From Gallintestinimicrobium propionicum (GTDB lineage Bacteria; Bacillota; Clostridia; Lachnospirales; Lachnospiraceae), in contig NZ_JAOQJY010000002.1 in assembly GCF_025567525.1 (NCBI RefSeq), positions 1-64,000 on the forward strand: DNA of 64,000 bases, given 5' to 3'. The notes beneath the pieces are model-generated. The model searched no databases. It saw nothing but the letters and a program-made list of their open reading frames with translations, and had not been told where the DNA came from. This document shows, one piece after another, positions 60,062 to 64,000 of the stretch. The position numbers and the translations under genes are program-made. Position 1 is the first letter of the stretch. Each line of letters starts with the position of its first letter.

Positions 60062-60472
60062 ATGAAAGAAAATCTTATACATTATCGCACTTGTGTGTGC
60101 AATATTAATTACCATATGGTATGGTCGGTAAAATACCGGCGGAATATATTAAGTGCGGAGGTCGAGGCATATCTGCAGGAACTGGTGCAGGAGATCGCAG
60201 AAGATAAGGGCTTTACGGTCCATCTGTTTGAATGTGGAGAAGGAGACCATGTACACTGTTTTGTGTCAGCCCCTCCGAAATTATCCATAACTGCGATCAT
60301 GAAATACCTGAAGGGGATCTCTGGCAGGAAACTTTTCGAATGTTTTCCGGAAATAAGAAACCAGCTTTGGAAAGGGGAGCTGTGGAACCATTCCTATTAT
60401 GTGGAAACGGTCGGATCTGTATCGGAAGAAAATATCCGCAGGTACATCGAACATCAGAGCAAAGCGTACTGA
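60062..60472 (+). CDS. tnpA: IS200/IS605 Y1 transposase TnpA
   Basis: 136 residues. HUH motif in GDHVHCFVSAP and the catalytic Tyr in HSYYVETVG. This single-strand transposase nicks and joins at the end hairpins. Length is normal and the frame is intact, so the element may still be active. No ribosome binding site is visible upstream of the ATG. Confidence 0.92.
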   Translation: MKENLIHYRTCVCNINYHMVWSVKYRRNILSAEVEAYLQELVQEIAEDKGFTVHLFECGEGDHVHCFVSAPPKLSITAIMKYLKGISGRKLFECFPEIRNQLWKGELWNHSYYVETVGSVSEENIRRYIEHQSKAY

Positions 60473-60490
60473 TACTATGGAGGAGAGGAA

Positions 60491-61747
60491 ATGCTGCTGT
60501 CAAAGAAAACATTCATAAAGGTCAGCCGGGAATATGCGAACCTCATCGGGCATATGTGTTATGCAGCATCCAAGCTCTGGAATGTCTGTAATTACGAGCG
60601 TCAGCATTACAAAGAAACTGGGATAGAGCAGTATCCGGACTGGTATTATCAGAAAAAAGCCCATAAAGAGGATCTGTGGTATAAACAGCTCCCGTCCCAG
60701 ACTGCCCAGGAAGTCTGCAAGCTGCTGGACAAGGCATGGAAGTCTTTTTATGCCCTGAAAAGAACCGGGGGGATTGAGACTCCCAGACCGCCGCGGTTTA
60801 AGCAGGAAAGTATCCCCATTACCTATATGCAGATGGGAATCGTGCATGAGCGGGATACGGGCAGGGTCCGCCTGTCCCTTCCAAAGGCATTAAAAAAATA
60901 TATGGAAGAAACGTATCAGATCCATGAAAACTTTCTTTACCTTGAAAATAAGATTTTCAGGGGCATGGATCAGATCAAACAGCTGCGGATCTATCCGCCG
61001 GAGAAGGGAAATTGTAAAATTATTGTTGTTTATGAGGTACCTGACCAGGAAGAACTTCCACAGAACGGACATGAACTGTCCATTGATCTGGGACTCCATA
61101 ATCTTATGACGTGTTATGATTCCGGGAACGGTAAGACGTTTATTCTGGGCAGGAAGTACCTTGCACTGGAAAGATATTTCTATAAAGAGATCGCAAGGGT
61201 GCAGGCCCAGTGGCATGGGCAGCAGTCCGGAAAGGGAGTAAAGTATCTGGCTACATCAAAACATATCAGGAAGTTATATAAGAGAAAACATGACTCAGTA
61301 ACGGATTACCTGCACAAAGTCACAAGATATCTTGCAGAATACTGCCGGGAACAGGGGATCACCTGTGTTGTTGCAGGGGATATCCGGAATATCCGGAGAG
61401 AAAAAGACCTGGGGCACAGGACAAACCAGAAGTTCCACAGCCTGCCGTATAACAGGATCTACATCATGCTGGAATATAAGCTGAAAAGATATGGGATCCG
61501 TTTTATAAAACAGGAAGAAAGTTATACAAGCCAGTGCAGTCCGCTGTCAGCGAAAGTGGAGAAAAGATATGCAGAGCCGTCCAAACGGAAAGAGAGAGGG
61601 TTGTACAGAGATGGAAACAGAACCTATAACGCAGATGCCGTAGGCGCATATAATATCCTGAGAAAATATCACTCCGTATCCGGAGTAAAAAGAGAACTGT
61701 CCGTAACCGGACTGAAAACACCGGAAATAATAAAAGTAGCTGTATAG
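60491..61747 (+). CDS. tnpB: RNA-guided endonuclease TnpB (IS605 OrfB)
   Basis: 418 residues with TGGAGGAGAGG before the ATG. RuvC-I Asp199 in LSIDLGLHNLMT and RuvC-III Asp382 in NADAVGAYNILRKY are present. At RuvC-II the usual E-D pair reads VVAGDIRNI (Gly296-Asp297); a Glu in the following helix (Glu328 in MLEYKLKRYG) may replace it, as in TnpB groups with a rearranged site. The zinc finger is reduced to one Cys (TSQCSPLSAKV). TnpB uses the omega RNA from the IS right end to cut DNA and keep the element. Confidence 0.9.
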   Translation: MLLSKKTFIKVSREYANLIGHMCYAASKLWNVCNYERQHYKETGIEQYPDWYYQKKAHKEDLWYKQLPSQTAQEVCKLLDKAWKSFYALKRTGGIETPRPPRFKQESIPITYMQMGIVHERDTGRVRLSLPKALKKYMEETYQIHENFLYLENKIFRGMDQIKQLRIYPPEKGNCKIIVVYEVPDQEELPQNGHELSIDLGLHNLMTCYDSGNGKTFILGRKYLALERYFYKEIARVQAQWHGQQSGKGVKYLATSKHIRKLYKRKHDSVTDYLHKVTRYLAEYCREQGITCVVAGDIRNIRREKDLGHRTNQKFHSLPYNRIYIMLEYKLKRYGIRFIKQEESYTSQCSPLSAKVEKRYAEPSKRKERGLYRDGNRTYNADAVGAYNILRKYHSVSGVKRELSVTGLKTPEIIKVAV

Positions 61748-61843
61748 CTCTAAAGAGCAAACAGTAGTGGTGTCATGGATGCACCCTGAAAAAAAGGCGG
61801 TATCCCGCCTTAATTCAGATGCTCTGGTAACTCAGTTGCCGAG
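61746..61843 (+). ncRNA. Candidate omega (right-end) RNA of TnpB
   Basis: From the tnpB stop to the right-end hairpin there are four stem-loops: GCTC/GAGC, GGTG/CACC, AAGGCGG/CCGCCTT and the subterminal hairpin. This is where TnpB guide RNAs lie, probably beginning within the tnpB 3' end. The guide would be the flanking sequence just after the right tip. Confidence 0.4.
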
Positions 61844-61852
61844 TAATTCACA

Positions 61853-61984
61853 ATGTGCAAGATCAAGCAGTTTCCGGTAGCGGATATGATTCCGGCTATG
61901 GTTTTGATTTTCCCGATCGCAATTTTCTGGAATGACTGCGTAACTCCGGCTGTCAATATGCTTGCAGGAATGGTGCATGGATGA
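61853..61984 (+). pseudogene. Hydrophobic C-terminal remnant next to the IS
   Basis: A 43-residue frame (VADMIPAMVLIFPIAIFWND) beginning at the IS right tip and ending ATGA-overlapped with the ubiX start. The tight coupling suggests the end of a membrane-protein gene whose 5' part was lost with the lysR N-terminus. It could also be an intact tiny membrane protein. Confidence 0.4.
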
Positions 61985-62229
61985 AAAAAAGACTGATTGT
62001 GGGAATCAGTGGCGGCAGCGGAATTCCACTGGCGACAGAGCTGCTTTCCCGGCTTCAAAAAATCGAAGAGATCGAAACGCATCTTGTATACACGAGAGGT
62101 GCAGAGATTACCGCAGCGCAGGAATCGGAACTGTCGATGGGAGAAATCTGCGCGCTGGCAGACGTTGTTTATGACAATAAGGATATCGGTGCGGCGAAGT
62201 TGCAGAAAGAATATATGACACAATCCGGA

Positions 62230-62266
62230 AGTCTCCGGATGGAGAAAGCTGTCCGGAGGACTTTTT
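62230..62266 (+). terminator. Terminator inside/after truncated ubiX
   Basis: AGTC-TCCGGA pairs with TCCGGA-G-GACT, then TTTTT. Confidence 0.6.
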
Positions 62267-62268
62267 GT

Positions 62269-62310
62269 GTCCTGCCGTGGCGGAGAATTTTGCACGGCAG
62301 GACGTTTTTT
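62269..62310 (+). terminator. Second terminator after truncated ubiX
   Basis: GTCCTGCCGTG pairs perfectly with CACGGCAGGAC, followed by GTTTTTT. Confidence 0.8.
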
Positions 62311-62397
62311 GCCTGCACTGCCGCAGAGTGTGGTATACTATAAAAAATGGACAGGAAAATGGGCTGCAAAAGTCATCCTGGAAAGGAGGAATATAGT

Positions 62398-63153
62398 ATG
62401 AAAGAGTTTCATATCACAGACGACGGTATTCAGCTGCATGCAAAGCTGGACATGCCGGAGGAAAAAGAAAAGTGCCCGCTGGTTATCGTGTTTCATGGTT
62501 TAACCGGCAATATGGAGGAACGGCACATCACTGCTGTTTCCAGCGCAATGAATGAAATCGGATTTGCGACACTGCGCGTCGAACTGTACGGACATGGAAA
62601 AAGCGGTGGTGCCTTTGAACAGCATAATCTGATGAAGTGGATTAACAATGCCATGACTGTGACGGATTATGCAAAGACGCTGGATTTTGTGACAGACCTT
62701 TATATCTGCGGACATTCCCAAGGCGGACTGCTTACAATGCTGGCAGCAGGAATGCGGGCGGATGATTTTAAGGCAGCGATTCCGCTGTCTCCTGCAATTG
62801 TAATCCCGGATGGTGCGAGAAAAGGAAATCTGCTTGGTCAGCCCTTTGATCCGGAGCATGTTCCTGATATGCTGGAATGGGGAGACCGGCATCTGAGCGG
62901 CAATTATATCCGCACAGCACAGCTTCTGGATGTAGACGAGGCGATCCGCAAATATGAAAAGCCGGTGCTTTTGGTTCATGGAGATGCAGATGAGGCAGTT
63001 CCTATAGAATATTCCATTGATGCAGCGAAAAAATATAAAAATGCGGAGCTGGTACAGATTCCCGGAGACACACACTGCTACGATGAACATCTTGATCAAG
63101 TGACTGCAGCGGTGAAGAAATTTCTCGGCGAGATGGAGAACAGGGAAGGGTGA
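62398..63153 (+). CDS. Alpha/beta hydrolase
   Basis: 251 residues from the ATG after AAAGGAGG. Oxyanion segment VIVFHGLTGN, nucleophile elbow ICGHSQGGLL (Ser), acid in LLVHGDADEAVP and His in GDTHCYDEH: a complete triad. It resembles the feruloyl-esterase/acylglycerol-lipase-like group of cytoplasmic hydrolases. A TATACT box lies near 62335. Substrate unknown. Confidence 0.88.
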   Translation: MKEFHITDDGIQLHAKLDMPEEKEKCPLVIVFHGLTGNMEERHITAVSSAMNEIGFATLRVELYGHGKSGGAFEQHNLMKWINNAMTVTDYAKTLDFVTDLYICGHSQGGLLTMLAAGMRADDFKAAIPLSPAIVIPDGARKGNLLGQPFDPEHVPDMLEWGDRHLSGNYIRTAQLLDVDEAIRKYEKPVLLVHGDADEAVPIEYSIDAAKKYKNAELVQIPGDTHCYDEHLDQVTAAVKKFLGEMENREG

Positions 63154-63158
63154 CATAA

Positions 63159-63191
63159 CAATAGAATGCTCGCAGAGCGTGCATTCTATTG
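63159..63191. repeat. 33-bp palindromic repeat, copy 5
   Basis: Orientation of copies 2 and 4; 5 bp after the hydrolase stop codon. Confidence 0.85.
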
Positions 63192-63252
63192 TTTGTCGGT
63201 GCAGTTGTTTTACTACAGTTATCGAGTAATTAAATATTATTCAAAATATTGT

Positions 63253-63286
63253 CTCAGCCCTTTGTTTACAAGGGGCTGAGCTTTTT
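63253..63286 (+). terminator. Terminator after the hydrolase
   Basis: CTCAGCCCTTTG pairs with CAAGGGGCTGAG (one G-U pair), followed by CTTTTT. Confidence 0.8.
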
Positions 63287-63333
63287 GCATCTCATGCCCC
63301 TCGTTTCTCGTGGGCTTGTTTTGAGCTCATAAT

Positions 63334-63422
63334 ACCGTTTGGACTTACGACTTTGAACTTTGTAGCATTTGGCCCCGTGTTATTTAACATGGCTGCCGGG
63401 GTGGCGGTTTCGTCCAAACGGT
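63334..63422. repeat. Inverted-repeat bounded segment
   Basis: ACCGTTTGGAC and GTCCAAACGGT are perfect 11-bp inverted repeats 89 bp apart end to end, with CCCCG/CGGGG inside. It may be a small MITE-like unit. Nothing else is supportable in 63192-63666 apart from the terminators. Confidence 0.4.
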
Positions 63423-63579
63423 GCTGATTCTGCATCATATATACTACTTCCTGATGCTTGTTCGGATACAGATGAGAGTAGATGCAGAGGCCAGTCTTGA
63501 ATTGTGGTAAACGGAGTATTAAAGATAGTTTGAAATGTGCTGAACATAAGTGAAATCCAGTAACAGATTCTCGAAAAAA

Positions 63580-63616
63580 ATGTGCTTAACGATGAGTTTA
63601 GCATTGTTAAGCACAT
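63580..63616. terminator. Possible terminator of the partial membrane gene
   Basis: ATGTGCTTAAC-G-ATG pairs with CAT-T-GTTAAGCACAT, flanked by AAAAAAA on the left, which is a T run on the minus strand where the 63667 gene ends. Confidence 0.6.
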
Positions 63617-63666
63617 CTTTGTTAATCTGTTGTTCTATCAATACGATTTCTTTTTAATTACATTTA

Positions 63667-64000
63667 TTAAGCTTCCTTCGTTTTATACTTTAAAAATCCA
63701 ACTACTGTACAAATAATTCCTGTAAGCAGACTTATACACAGGACAATTCCCCCTGCACCATACACATCATCAAGACATCCATGCATCACAAGAAAAAGAG
63801 GTGTCGCATAAATAAATATTGCGCTCATTCCCATTAAGAACATCCTAAGAATCACAGGCATTCCCCAACAAACTGCCGATACAATCACAGTTGCAAAAGA
63901 AGTATTATAATTAGCTGATATGACCAATGTAATTGCACACAAAAGGAAAAGTCCTTGCAGTCCAAATAATAATAGTCTAACTAAGTATTGAGGGAAATTC
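63667..64000 (-). CDS. Membrane protein, C-terminal part (start beyond window)
   Basis: The frame is open to the window edge, so the start is outside. At least 111 residues with about three membrane helices (GLFLLCAITLVISANYN, SAIFIYATPLFLVMH, GIVLCISLLTGIICTVVGFL) and a short basic tail KYKTKEA. The hydrophobic pattern would fit an ABC-2-type permease subunit, but no diagnostic motif is visible. Confidence 0.6.
   Translation of the reverse strand, partial: NFPQYLVRLLLFGLQGLFLLCAITLVISANYNTSFATVIVSAVCWGMPVILRMFLMGMSAIFIYATPLFLVMHGCLDDVYGAGGIVLCISLLTGIICTVVGFLKYKTKEA

Larger units (their letters stand above)
59870..61855 (+). mobile_element. IS200/IS605-family insertion sequence
   Basis: Contains tnpA and tnpB in the same direction. 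Matching subterminal hairpins mark the ends: CTCGG-C-AATT-C-AATT-A-CCGAG at 59880-59900, and CTC-T-GGT-AACT-C-AGTT-GCC-GAG at 61822-61843. The exact tips are uncertain by ~15 bp; single-strand IS605 elements make no target duplication. The 162-bp stretch between the left hairpin and tnpA is A/T-rich. Confidence 0.8.
61981..62343 (+). pseudogene. ubiX: Truncated UbiX-like flavin prenyltransferase
   Basis: Residues 1-~75 match the N-terminus of UbiX/Pad1 flavin prenyltransferases (MKKRLIVGISGGSGIPLATE, ETHLVYTRGAEIT, DVVYDNKDIGAA). The family is ~190-200 residues; here similarity stops after NKDIGAA and the frame runs through two terminator hairpins to a stop. The enzyme that prenylates FMN for UbiD decarboxylases is therefore not made from this copy. 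Confidence 0.7.

Noticed and set aside
10051..63191. CRISPR array from the recurring 33-bp repeats
   Set aside because: Copies are many kilobases apart, in both orientations, with no regular spacers and no cas genes.
63380..63616. 78-residue minus-strand ORF near the right edge
   Set aside because: It runs through an inverted repeat and a terminator-like hairpin and has no start signal.
1..64000. tRNA or rRNA genes
   Set aside because: No cloverleaf with T-loop GGTTCGAATC-type sequence or rRNA-like segment was recognised by eye; a tRNAscan run would be decisive.

Overview
The window looks like a chromosomal contig from a Gram-positive anaerobe of the Lachnospiraceae (Blautia-like). This is inferred from gene content, not from a search: oxygen-sensitive enzymes (pyruvate formate-lyase with its activase, iron-sulfur L-serine dehydratase, a 2[4Fe-4S] ferredoxin), the Firmicutes order gdpP-rplI-dnaB, the trio rpsF-ssb-rpsR, MecA, AGGAGG ribosome binding sites and sigma-A promoters (TTGACA/TATAAT, 17-18 bp spacing). 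Background GC is moderate; one island is visibly AT-rich. A run of 313 N marks an assembly gap at 32397-32709.

Layout. 1-860: a structured repeat cut by the window edge and a small hypothetical gene. 861-10030: a membrane-anchored DUF5722-type protein, a LacI regulator, and a sugar locus (xylulokinase, DUF4867 protein, fucose/arabinose-type isomerase, GH3 beta-xylosidase/glucosidase) preceded by two matching operators 200 bp apart. 10252-16774: a HelD-like helicase with an unusual C-terminal GH31-N-like domain, sdaAB-sdaAA, hemerythrin, sirtuin and DUF951. 16871-23127: rpsF-ssb-rpsR, gdpP-rplI-dnaB and a MerR gene, with several structured repeats between them. 23281-28446: ferredoxin, DUF1858, pflB, pflA, mecA. 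28600-32106: a candidate RNA, small ORFs, a GH18 protein and an amidase. 32711-34567: two Rpn/PD-(D/E)XK genes.

34721-48851 is the main accessory island: an XRE repressor, a promoter with paired operator-like repeats, then a tightly packed AT-rich operon. The operon encodes two membrane proteins, two zinc-ribbon/Sel1-repeat proteins, a transglutaminase-like protein, a VirD4/TraG-like protein without a P-loop, a protein kinase with zinc ribbon and FHA-like tail, a TerY-like vWA protein, a PP2C phosphatase, two unrecognised proteins and a P-loop VirD4/TraG-like ATPase. A third Sel1 protein follows. Kinase, vWA and PP2C form the TerY-P triad known from comparative genomics. Its coupling to an active/inactive ATPase pair makes this the best candidate for an undescribed stress, defence or secretion-like system.

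49193-58388 returns to ordinary metabolism: Gfo/Idh/MocA oxidoreductase and sugar isomerase divergent from an AraC regulator, a Na+:amino-acid symporter, adenine deaminase, an M20 dipeptidase, and argH under a promoter overlapped by an ArgR-type box. 58420-64000 is worn accessory DNA: a Nudix gene with an in-frame TGA, an IS200/IS605 element (tnpA + tnpB) between broken lysR and ubiX remnants, an alpha/beta hydrolase and a partial membrane protein. Short palindromic and multi-hairpin repeats recur throughout.
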